From Candidatus Woesearchaeota archaeon (GTDB taxonomy: Archaea; Nanobdellota; Nanobdellia; Woesearchaeales; PXDW01), in the NCBI GenBank assembly GCA_003564925.1, contig PXDW01000069.1, forward strand, positions 1 to 5,026: 5,026 nucleotides of DNA, given 5' to 3'. The position numbers and the translations under genes were made by a program. This document shows, piece by piece, positions 1 through 5,026 of this stretch (position 1 is the stretch's first letter; every line of letters starts with the position of its first letter). A model generated the notes under the pieces. It made no database searches, was not told where the DNA came from, and worked only from the letters and a program-made list of their open reading frames with translations.

Positions 1-1000
1 AAGCAGAAAAAACAACAGTGTCATTGTCGAAGTCATAGCCAGTCAGGTTTACAACTAATGTCTCGTTCTGCAACATCGAATAGTTTTGTATAGGCCCTAA
101 AAATGGGGGATGGTTTGTTGCATTTATCGTAAGAGTAAAGCCCGAAACAGTCGTATTCATGCCATCGGTTACATTTATTTGTATCTCGTGAGTTCCAACA
201 TGGTAATGCTGTGGAATAAAGCTAATCAGACCTGTTGTTAAATTAATATCAAACATATCTGAATTATCATAAAAATATATAGGATCATCTTCTCTGTCTG
301 TAGCATTTATATTATACACGAAAAGAGTATTTTCAATAGCCTCTTGATCTTCCAAAGGAGGATCAAATCTTGGTGGATCATTAATAGCAATAATTTCCCA
401 CACAACTTTAATCCCAACGCCGCTTATGCCGCCATCATCAGAAGCCTGGAATATTATTGTATGATTTCCAACATCATCGTAGCTAGGCATCCATTCAAGA
501 AAGCCAGTATTTTGGTTAAAGCTGTCAAAGTTGCATGTGGGGCATATGGCAATATATATCAAAGGGTCGTTATCAGGGTCTGTTGCTGTTATAAATGTTG
601 AGAAATATGAGTTTTCATATAATGTTCTATTAATTGCATTTGGCCTGGAAGGAAGGGCATTTTCTATTATTAATTTGTCAGACCTTTTTATTGTAGATGT
701 TGTATTGCTTATTATAACTGTACAGTTCCATGACTGACCTTTTCTAGTAAGTGTTTCTGAAAGGGTCTGAGGACTAGTGGCTCCAACTATCGTTGATATA
801 AGGGTTGAGCCATTATACCAGGAAATATTTGTCTGGATAGCCCCTACTGATTCCCAACTGCATACTAACGGGGATACAGTTGTTGCGTTTGTTGGTGTTA
901 TAATAGGATCAGACGAGAAGCTTAAAGCATTTACTGCTGAAATAAAAGCAAGAACTATAAAAAGCATTACAATCATTATTTTTATTGCCTTTATTTTCAT
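1..1000 (-). CDS. Secreted cadherin/Ig-like repeat surface protein, 3' end beyond window
   Basis: The frame is open from an ATG at 1000-998 to base 1 (333 codons, no stop), so the C-terminus lies outside the window. Residues 1-25 look like a signal peptide: basic start MKIKAIK, hydrophobic core, probable cleavage after AVNA. Residues 27-112 form an Ig-like domain with a probable disulfide pair C47 and C93, the latter in a GQSWNC motif. Three cadherin-like or putative-Ig repeats follow, at about 113-207, 208-296 and 297 onward. Each has an acidic loop typical of calcium-binding cadherin-like repeats (DPDNDP 141-146, DREDDP 235-240, DFDNDT 323-328), and a FxxNxxTGxxxxxP-type strand recurs. I count 16 N-x-S/T sequons, consistent with a glycosylated archaeal surface protein. 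A role in adhesion or the cell envelope is inferred. The start is supported by AAAGGA 3 nt upstream and a 4-nt overlap with the ribbon-helix-helix gene before it. Anchor and full length cannot be seen. Confidence 0.88.
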   Translation of the reverse strand, partial: MKIKAIKIMIVMLFIVLAFISAVNALSFSSDPIITPTNATTVSPLVCSWESVGAIQTNISWYNGSTLISTIVGATSPQTLSETLTRKGQSWNCTVIISNTTSTIKRSDKLIIENALPSRPNAINRTLYENSYFSTFITATDPDNDPLIYIAICPTCNFDSFNQNTGFLEWMPSYDDVGNHTIIFQASDDGGISGVGIKVVWEIIAINDPPRFDPPLEDQEAIENTLFVYNINATDREDDPIYFYDNSDMFDINLTTGLISFIPQHYHVGTHEIQINVTDGMNTTVSGFTLTINATNHPPFLGPIQNYSMLQNETLVVNLTGYDFDNDTVVFSA

Positions 1001-1125
1001 TTTTCCTTTAATTTTTCCTCTATAGCATGAATAATAAAATCTTTTAATGTAATCTCTTTCATAATACTGCTCAATTTAGCTTTTTTATGAATCTCGTCCG
1101 GTATTTCTATGTTAACATTTGCCAT
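997..1125 (-). CDS. Small ribbon-helix-helix (CopG/Arc-like) protein, copy 1
   Basis: A 42-residue protein starting MANVNIEIPDEIHKKAK and ending HAIEEKLKEK. The layout is that of a minimal ribbon-helix-helix (RHH) protein: a beta strand at about residues 2-8 (alternating VNIEI), the PDE turn, helix A at about 10-22, a turn at KEITLKD, and helix B at about 27-40. RHH proteins dimerise through the strand, which inserts into the DNA major groove; many are autorepressors or antitoxins. The strand residues expected to face DNA would be N3, N5 and E7, less basic than usual, so DNA binding is inferred rather than shown. Its TGA overlaps the ATG of the surface-protein gene (ATGA, 997-1000), so the two are probably translationally coupled. 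The start lies 8 nt after the stop of copy 2. No Shine-Dalgarno is visible, which fits coupling to copy 2. No toxin gene is adjacent, so an antitoxin role is less likely than a regulatory one. Confidence 0.82.
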   Translation of the reverse strand: MANVNIEIPDEIHKKAKLSSIMKEITLKDFIIHAIEEKLKEK

Positions 1126-1140
1126 TTTATAACTTATTTA
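1011..1140. repeat. Tandem direct repeat, copy 1 of 130-bp unit
   Basis: This 130-bp stretch matches 1151-1280 with only 4 mismatches, giving an exact 140-bp period. The first 100 bp (1011-1110 against 1151-1250) are identical. The four differences lie at 1111, 1116, 1120 and 1121, all inside the first five codons of the encoded ribbon-helix-helix gene. The unit covers most of the gene plus 15 bp of leader, so it is a gene duplication rather than a mobile element. Confidence 0.95.
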
Positions 1141-1265
1141 TGTTTATTCAATTTTTCCTCTATAGCATGAATAATAAAATCTTTTAATGTAATCTCTTTC
1201 ATAATACTGCTCAATTTAGCTTTTTTATGAATCTCGTCCGGTATTTCTATATTAATATTCACCAT
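1134..1265 (-). CDS. Small ribbon-helix-helix (CopG/Arc-like) protein, copy 2
   Basis: A 43-residue protein starting MVNINIEIPDEIHKKAK and ending EEKLNKHK. It is a near-identical tandem paralogue of copy 1: from residue 5 to the shared EEKL the two proteins match exactly, and they differ at residues 2 (Val for Ala), 4 (Ile for Val) and in the last few residues. The same strand-helix-helix pattern supports a ribbon-helix-helix fold. As the first gene of the apparent operon it lies directly downstream of the AT-rich iteron region, the expected place for an autoregulator's operator. The ATG at 1265-1263 has no clear Shine-Dalgarno; AAGTTATAAA directly precedes it. The downstream order is copy 1, then the cadherin-like surface gene. 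Paired copies could form homo- or heterodimers (inferred). It is too short for standard gene-length cut-offs, but the near-perfect duplication with an intact frame in both copies argues that it is real. Confidence 0.8.
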   Translation of the reverse strand: MVNINIEIPDEIHKKAKLSSIMKEITLKDFIIHAIEEKLNKHK

Positions 1266-1280
1266 TTTATAACTTATTTA
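1151..1280. repeat. Tandem direct repeat, copy 2 of 130-bp unit
   Basis: Partner of the repeat at 1011-1140, separated from it by 10 bp. Similarity stops at 1280 on the promoter side. On the other side it stops within the last codons of the gene, which explains why the two proteins end differently (KEK against NKHK). Confidence 0.95.
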
Positions 1281-1310
1281 ATTTAATTTATTTATATTAC
1301 ATATATTATT

Positions 1311-1364
1311 TAACTTAGTTATATAACTTATTTAATTAACTTAATATATTTAACTTATTAATTA
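1311..1364. promoter_or_regulatory. Iteron-like tandem repeats, possible RHH operator
   Basis: Four units beginning TAACTT start at 1311, 1324, 1337 and 1351 (spacing 13, 13, 14 bp), read on the plus strand; on the minus strand the core is AAGTTA. A fifth copy is at 1270, just before the ATG of RHH copy 2, and a sixth at 1130 before copy 1. A perfect 12-bp palindrome, AGTTATATAACT, sits at 1317-1328 across the first two units. Ribbon-helix-helix repressors typically bind such short tandem or inverted sites, so this is a plausible autoregulatory operator. The region is extremely AT-rich, so some repetition could be chance. Confidence 0.5.
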
Positions 1365-1377
1365 TTCGATAGAATAC

Positions 1378-1386
1378 TATATAAAA
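1378..1386 (-). promoter_or_regulatory. Candidate TATA box for the RHH-surface protein operon
   Basis: On the minus strand this reads TTTTATATA preceded by ACAAAAG, which fits an archaeal TATA box with an upstream purine-rich BRE. Transcription would start near 1356, inside the iteron array, leaving a leader of about 90 nt before RHH copy 2. The whole 19-bp block 1378-1396 recurs exactly at 4245-4263. Because it lies 15 nt after a stop codon, a 3'-end function is an alternative reading. Confidence 0.42.
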
Positions 1387-1411
1387 CTTTTGTTTTTTAT
1401 AGAATTAATGC

Positions 1412-3046
1412 CTATTCTTTTATACACCTTACAGAATAATAAAAACCACAAGAGAGAAGCTCTCTTGAAATTCCAAAGTCATTATAATCTAATCTTCGCA
1501 CAAATGAAGAATCATCAAAATCTTTATAATCTTCGCTCGATGTCCAAAAATATGCATTCTCGCCTGCATTATGCAGATTTATCTTTTCAGAACCATCTAT
1601 AAAAGTTAACCATCCCATTCCTGCAGGCAAGGCAGAAAAACCTGAACTATCACATATTTCATAACATTCATTTGGATTTTTCCAGTAATCTTTTGATTTT
1701 AATTTTCCTCCGACTTCTCCTGAAGATCTCCACCATTCATTATTAGCATCTTCTATTTCCATTCCAAGTTGAATTTCAAGTATTTTCCATTCATTATCTG
1801 TGGGCAGTTTCCAGCCTTTTGGACATGAATTTAAAGCGCTTTCCCATGTATAATGGCACCCGTAAATATTATTTTTGTCAGAGCAGAAACTACCATCTGT
1901 TCTATAATTTAAGTTTTCTGCCATCCAACATTGATTACCTATTTGAATCACACCATATCTTTGCCCATCTCTGTTATCTATAAAATATTCTGGGCATTCT
2001 ATATCGATTTTACTCTCTTCTATTTTTTCTTCAAGAACAAAGCTTAAAATAAAATCTTCATCACCTTTATCATTATTATCGTCTTCATCACTCTTATCAC
2101 CATTCGAGTGGTGTTTTCTTGAACCAAAAAGATTAGAAATCTGTTCTTTAACAAATAATACAGGTCTTTCCTTAAAAGAAATTGTGTTTTTTTTTACACA
2201 TCTTGCTGAAAGCCCTCCATAAAATGGTTGGATATATTGGCGTGTAATTCCTCTATATGAGCTATGGATCTCTCTTTTCCATATTCCGCCTTGATTATCT
2301 GGCAAAGACCAGAAATAAGCAGAATTTCCTTGACCAGAAAATATACCTAAAGTGTCTCTATAGCCTGCTGGAATAGCATTAAAACCAGAAAAACCAAAAA
2401 CACTACTTTCCACAAGATTTCCTCTATTCCAATAAATCTTATTTCCTGCTAGTTTGCTTCCTTCATTTGTGCCTCTTATACCTTCTGTTTCCATATCATA
2501 AGGAAAATCATCATCACAACTTGGAGATGTACAAACAGAACGCTCAAGATCAATCCAATCTGCATGTGTTGGAAGGTACCAACCTTCAGGACATATGCTG
2601 GCAGAGTTGTTTATGGCATAAAAGTTGTACAAATATCCAAAATTTTCTATGATCTCATTTTCATTTATAAGCTCTGAAACCTCTTCTGGATCTTTTAACT
2701 CTTCAATACACTCAGAGCTTCCATTATCTGATTCTAAGCACGAACTATCTAAAACCATTTCTTCTGTTATGGGCGGAACAGAATAAGCACCTTGCCTTGT
2801 TTCTTCCCATTTTTTTTGTTCATTTATTCTTTGAATTTCTGTACCATCCTTGTACATTGTAGTTTTTAAGTTTTCTGCCATCCAACACAGATTTCCAATC
2901 TGAACTACTTCATATGTTTCTCCAAAATATTCTATTTCAGTTTCACAAACAGTAATTGTTCTATCCTTGAGCAAAAAGAAATAAATTATAAACAGAAAAA
3001 TAAATAAAATTGCAATTTTTATAAAAAGATTTTTTTTATTTGCCAT
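1412..3046 (-). CDS. Membrane-anchored protein with two FISUMP domains
   Basis: A 544-residue protein. Residues 7-26 are a strongly hydrophobic helix after MANKKN, without a lipobox, so it is probably a signal anchor with the rest outside the cell. Two copies of the Fibrobacter succinogenes major paralogous domain (FISUMP, Fib_succ_major) follow. Domain 1, about 34-286, has QIGNLCWMAENL at 49-60, CPEGWYLPT at 152-160, GFNAIPAGYR at 221-230 and AYFWS at 243-247. Domain 2, about 351-544, has QIGNQCWMAENL, CPKGWKLPT at 408-416, GFSALPAGMG at 469-478 and AYFWTSS at 498-504, and ends VRCIKE. Both end in a RC-V/I-K strand. Domain 1 carries an extra acidic stretch at about 90-135. The linker 287-350 includes a low-complexity acidic segment. 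Molecular function of FISUMP domains is unknown; they occur in extracellular bacterial proteins. The ATG is supported by AGGTGA 3 nt upstream, inside the end of the preceding gene. Only 2 N-glycosylation sequons are present. Confidence 0.9.
   Translation of the reverse strand: MANKKNLFIKIAILFIFLFIIYFFLLKDRTITVCETEIEYFGETYEVVQIGNLCWMAENLKTTMYKDGTEIQRINEQKKWEETRQGAYSVPPITEEMVLDSSCLESDNGSSECIEELKDPEEVSELINENEIIENFGYLYNFYAINNSASICPEGWYLPTHADWIDLERSVCTSPSCDDDFPYDMETEGIRGTNEGSKLAGNKIYWNRGNLVESSVFGFSGFNAIPAGYRDTLGIFSGQGNSAYFWSLPDNQGGIWKREIHSSYRGITRQYIQPFYGGLSARCVKKNTISFKERPVLFVKEQISNLFGSRKHHSNGDKSDEDDNNDKGDEDFILSFVLEEKIEESKIDIECPEYFIDNRDGQRYGVIQIGNQCWMAENLNYRTDGSFCSDKNNIYGCHYTWESALNSCPKGWKLPTDNEWKILEIQLGMEIEDANNEWWRSSGEVGGKLKSKDYWKNPNECYEICDSSGFSALPAGMGWLTFIDGSEKINLHNAGENAYFWTSSEDYKDFDDSSFVRRLDYNDFGISRELLSCGFYYSVRCIKE
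2054..2110 (-). other. Acidic low-complexity linker between FISUMP domains
   Basis: Codes for residues about 313-331 of the two-FISUMP protein, made almost only of Asp, Glu, Asn, Gly, Lys and Ser (for example DEDDNNDKGDED). It follows a short basic-His patch (SRKHH). It is likely a flexible spacer, perhaps ion-binding; this is inferred from composition only. Confidence 0.6.
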
Positions 3047-3049
3047 AAA

Positions 3050-3055
3050 TCACCT
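3050..3055 (-). promoter_or_regulatory. Shine-Dalgarno overlapping stop of upstream gene
   Basis: On the minus strand AGGTGA lies 3 nt before the ATG of the two-FISUMP gene. Its last three bases are also the TGA stop of the fibronectin/Cys-rich gene. Ribosomes ending on the first gene would sit on the start site of the second, which implies translational coupling and confirms the 3046 start. Confidence 0.75.
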
Positions 3056-4096
3056 GCAGCACCAACGCAAAGTTCCAGCTTGGTTTGAACAGCTTCGCAA
3101 CCATGCATTTTTACATCCGCATTCATGAACATGGTGGCATGTACATAGAGGTGAACAATGATACCTTCCATCACGCGGGGTGCAGTGGGTACAAAGTACA
3201 TCTGGATGCCATGTATCTGCAGTTCCCCACCATTGTGCACAACAGTCACCTCGCTGACACCGCCTGCAGTTAACCTGTGATCCTGTAAAAGACCATGAAT
3301 TTCCATTATACCAATTTCCTTGTCTTGTTCTTGTTTGAGTTCCGGTTGACACACAACCAGATTCTGTCAATGATTGTCCGTTTGATATTATCCTATATCG
3401 TCTTACCGAACCTGGATAAGGAGAATCTACAGGTCCAACTGTAGCACAGCCTGATTGCGATCCGCCAATAAGGGTTGAGTAGCCTGACCCGCATGAACCT
3501 GTAGTTACATAGCAATGACCAGTGTATTGCGAATTTTCATTAGAGTATGAGCCAACCCCTTCAGAATTAATAGCAGCGATCCTATAATAATAATTAGTGT
3601 TTTGTGATAATCCGCTATCACTATATGTTGTGGCTGTGTTGCCTGTGTCCGCTACAATAGTAGACCAACTTCCCCCTCCTGTTCGCCTTTGTATCCTGTA
3701 CCCTGTAATTTCACACCCTCCATCATCAACTGGTGCTGTCCAACTAATATCAAGCTCTGTTTCGGAATATATTGTTATTGTTGGCGTTCCTGGAGAAGAT
3801 GGCTCAACACAACATTCTTCAAGGGTTATGTGTTCAGGATGATTTTCTATAAAACTTGACCACTCAAGAGATGTCCTAAGTGGTACAAATATATCAGGGT
3901 ACCCTAAAGGATTTACTACTATCCAGCATACATCATGATAATCAATAAGAACCTCTTCACCAGCATTAACTCTGGCAGAGTCGGTCTCAACTTGCACTGA
4001 ATAAGATGAAAAAACAATAAAATATATTATAAAAATTATTAACGCTTTTGGAATCTTAATCACATTATTTATTTTTTTAATTCTTATTTTTCCCAT
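3050..4096 (-). CDS. Secreted fibronectin type III protein with Cys/His-rich C-terminus
   Basis: A 348-residue protein from the ATG at 4096. Residues 1-33 look like a signal peptide (basic GKIRIKK, core ALIIFIIYFIVF, small residues SSYS). Residues 52-96 hold a short segment with VCWIVV, FVPLRT and EWSSF (78-82), ending in a CC. A fibronectin type III domain spans about 99-191: W119, the YRIQRR strand, and the NYYYRIAAIN strand near 167-177. The C-terminus, 194-348, has 18 cysteines and 7 histidines, including NCRRC, CTHC and a dense CSPLCTC-to-ECGC cluster; before it, GTQTRTR after a Cys recalls thrombospondin-1 repeats. Being secreted, disulfides are likely, but zinc binding is possible. Function is unknown; a surface binding role is inferred from fibronectin III and its partner. 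An in-frame TTG at 4120 would add 8 residues, but the ATG gives a better signal peptide. G+C of the Cys-rich part (about 47% in sampled stretches) is clearly above the neighbours. Confidence 0.85.
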   Translation of the reverse strand: MGKIRIKKINNVIKIPKALIIFIIYFIVFSSYSVQVETDSARVNAGEEVLIDYHDVCWIVVNPLGYPDIFVPLRTSLEWSSFIENHPEHITLEECCVEPSSPGTPTITIYSETELDISWTAPVDDGGCEITGYRIQRRTGGGSWSTIVADTGNTATTYSDSGLSQNTNYYYRIAAINSEGVGSYSNENSQYTGHCYVTTGSCGSGYSTLIGGSQSGCATVGPVDSPYPGSVRRYRIISNGQSLTESGCVSTGTQTRTRQGNWYNGNSWSFTGSQVNCRRCQRGDCCAQWWGTADTWHPDVLCTHCTPRDGRYHCSPLCTCHHVHECGCKNAWLRSCSNQAGTLRWCCR

Positions 4097-4244
4097 TTTA
4101 CTTTTAAATCTTATCGGCAAGCAACCAATGCTTTTAATTTATTTCCTGCTGGACATGTTCTTTTAAATATCAATTTTTTCTATAATCACTCATTTATTCT
4201 GTTGGAATTTTGTATAAATCTTAAAGATATATACTTATATACCA

Positions 4245-4253
4245 TATATAAAA
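4245..4253 (-). promoter_or_regulatory. Candidate TATA box for the fibronectin-FISUMP operon
   Basis: On the minus strand it reads TTTTATATA preceded by ACAAAAG, identical to the candidate at 1378-1386. Predicted initiation near 4223 would leave a leader of about 125 nt to the ATG at 4096, long for an archaeal gene, so a TATA-like site closer to the gene may be the one used. The full identical block is 4245-4263. Confidence 0.38.
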
Positions 4254-4266
4254 CTTTTGTTTTGTT

Positions 4267-4273
4267 AAAAAAA
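4267..4273 (-). terminator. Oligo-T terminator of the right-edge gene
   Basis: Seven consecutive T residues on the minus strand begin 6 nt after the TAA of the membrane-protein gene. Archaeal RNA polymerase commonly stops at such oligo-T tracts without a strong hairpin. The position fits, but the surrounding AT-richness makes chance possible. Confidence 0.45.
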
Positions 4274-4279
4274 TAAGAA

Positions 4280-5026
4280 TTATCTTCTCGAAGAAAACCT
4301 TAATTCATTATACACTCTCTTTATTAATGGATAAACTCTGTCTTTTTCTTTTTCCGTAAGTTCATTATTGTAAGCATCTATGACTTTCATATAAAGCTTT
4401 GTGGCTTTATCAACATAATTATATTCAAGAAGCTTTTCTACATTGCCTATTGCAATATATATCTTATCTATAGGCAGCGAATCTTTAGGTATATGGTCAA
4501 AATGAATACTATCTTTTGGCTCATAGCTGCTTGTTAAATGAACTATTTCCCTCATTTCATTTATTAAAGAGTGGAGTTCTTTTCTCCTTATTTTGTATCC
4601 GCTGTATTCAACTTCTGTTGCTTTTTTAAAGAATGGAATCAATATATTTTCTAATATGGGATCAATTTTCTTTTTCTTTATCTCATTTATTATTTCTTCA
4701 TATGTGAATTCATAGTCAAAATTAAGTATGTTTCTAAAGTATTCTCTGACGATTTTTGAAAATTCAATAGAAATGTCTTTTGTTGGCTTTTTTGATGAAA
4801 GCTCTTTCTTTAGCTTCAACAGCTTTTTTATTATGTTATCTGCAAAGCTTAAAGATATCAGCTCCTCTTCTTTTCTTCTTTGTTTTTTTGATTCTATATA
4901 AATCCCCGCTCTTGCGATAATTTTCTTAAAGAATTTATTTGTGAATTTATAAGTTATTAAGAATGTTGATAATGTCAATATAACTGCTATAGCTATCAGC
5001 GTAAAAAGCTTGCTTTCCTCTTCTTC
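4280..5026 (-). CDS. Single-pass membrane protein with helical cytoplasmic tail, 5' end beyond window
   Basis: The frame is open from the right edge to TAA at 4282-4280, giving 248 visible residues; the true start is outside. An in-frame TTG at 4978 is not a credible start because it would cut a transmembrane helix in half. Visible order: acidic EEEES, one helix at about 7-26 (FTLIAIAVILTL), then a basic stretch (KFTNKFFKK, KKQRRK). By the positive-inside rule the rest is cytoplasmic. Residues about 86-164 (EFSKIVREYF, FTYEEI, PFFKKATEVEYSGY) resemble the helical tail seen in DUF4129- or BatD-type proteins, which often sit beside MoxR and DUF58 genes; this is tentative. Residues 187-243 form a helix pair with the pattern A-xx-LY-xx-V-xx-AY-xx-L, then VY-xx-I-xx-VY, common in DPANN-type archaeal proteins and TPR-like. 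It is separated from the next gene by 183 bp and is probably a separate transcript. Function is not known. Confidence 0.78.
   Translation of the reverse strand, partial: EEEESKLFTLIAIAVILTLSTFLITYKFTNKFFKKIIARAGIYIESKKQRRKEEELISLSFADNIIKKLLKLKKELSSKKPTKDISIEFSKIVREYFRNILNFDYEFTYEEIINEIKKKKIDPILENILIPFFKKATEVEYSGYKIRRKELHSLINEMREIVHLTSSYEPKDSIHFDHIPKDSLPIDKIYIAIGNVEKLLEYNYVDKATKLYMKVIDAYNNELTEKEKDRVYPLIKRVYNELRFSSRR

Larger units (their letters stand above)
4097..4279 (-). other. AT-rich intergenic spacer
   Basis: A 183-bp spacer between the right-edge membrane protein and the fibronectin-type gene. It holds a run of 7 T on the minus strand, a 19-bp element shared with 1378-1396, and several TATA-like stretches, including repeated ATATA at 4229-4250. 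A start with an immediate stop (ATG at 4156, MSSRK) is not counted as a gene. No RNA gene was recognised. Confidence 0.6.

Noticed and set aside
344..1025. Three plus-strand open frames (344-601, 531-737, 777-1025)
   Set aside because: They lie opposite the continuous minus-strand cadherin-like gene, have no plausible domains, and are antisense shadows.
997..1280. Toxin-antitoxin interpretation of the RHH pair
   Set aside because: No toxin-like gene is adjacent; the next gene encodes a secreted repeat protein.
1281..1370. CRISPR-like or replication-origin reading of the iterons
   Set aside because: Units are only 13-14 bp without unique spacers, and no replication gene or skew evidence is visible; an operator is the simpler reading.
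1390..1602. Plus-strand 70-residue open frame
   Set aside because: It is antisense to the end of the two-FISUMP gene; low-complexity composition and no ribosome site.
2467..2652. Plus-strand 61-residue open frame
   Set aside because: Antisense to FISUMP domain 1, where the minus-strand protein has clear family motifs.
3019..3354. Minus-strand 111-residue open frame overlapping two genes
   Set aside because: It is in another frame across the Cys-rich end of one gene and the start of the next; both of those have signal or domain evidence and this one has none.
3085..3842. Plus-strand open frames at 3085-3273 and 3597-3842
   Set aside because: Antisense to the fibronectin/Cys-rich gene, without recognisable features.
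4097..4120. Upstream TTG start for the fibronectin-type gene
   Set aside because: It would add 8 residues ahead of a good signal peptide; no clear ribosome site favours it over the ATG at 4096. It remains possible.
4976..4978. TTG as start of the right-edge gene
   Set aside because: The frame stays open to the window edge, and starting here would remove half of an obvious transmembrane helix.

Overview
The window is AT-rich (roughly a third G+C by eye) and every gene I can support lies on the minus strand. Small ribbon-helix-helix proteins, cadherin/Ig-type N-glycosylation-rich surface proteins, TTTATATA-type boxes, and helical domains of the kind common in DPANN-type genomes together suggest an archaeon, probably of the Woesearchaeota/Pacearchaeota type. 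This is an inference from style; no phylogenetic marker is present.

Reading in the direction of transcription (right to left): (1) 5026-4280 holds the C-terminal 248 residues of a membrane protein cut by the right edge: one transmembrane helix followed by a basic, helical cytoplasmic tail. (2) 4279-4097 is a 183-bp AT-rich spacer with an oligo-T stretch and TATA-like boxes. (3) 4096-3050 encodes a secreted protein with a fibronectin type III domain and a very Cys/His-rich C-terminus. (4) Only 3 nt further on, 3046-1412 encodes a membrane-anchored protein with two FISUMP (Fibrobacter succinogenes major paralogous) domains. Genes 3 and 4 form a tight two-gene operon; the stop codon of gene 3 lies inside the Shine-Dalgarno sequence of gene 4.

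(5) 1411-1266 is an extremely AT-rich control region with four tandem 13-14 bp units and a perfect 12-bp palindrome. (6) 1265-1134 and 1125-997 are two nearly identical tandem genes for 43- and 42-residue ribbon-helix-helix proteins. Neither had been called as an ORF of normal length. (7) The second overlaps by ATGA the start of a large secreted cadherin-like repeat protein (1000 to beyond base 1), which runs off the left edge with at least 333 residues and 16 N-glycosylation sequons.

The overall picture is a cluster of cell-surface genes: a regulator-plus-adhesin operon and a fibronectin/Cys-rich plus FISUMP operon. A 19-bp element is shared exactly between the two intergenic spacers, at almost the same distance from the preceding stop codon. 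The most interesting part is the duplicated ribbon-helix-helix pair, with its iteron-like upstream region, translationally coupled to a surface protein. No mobile element, CRISPR array, tRNA or rRNA was seen.
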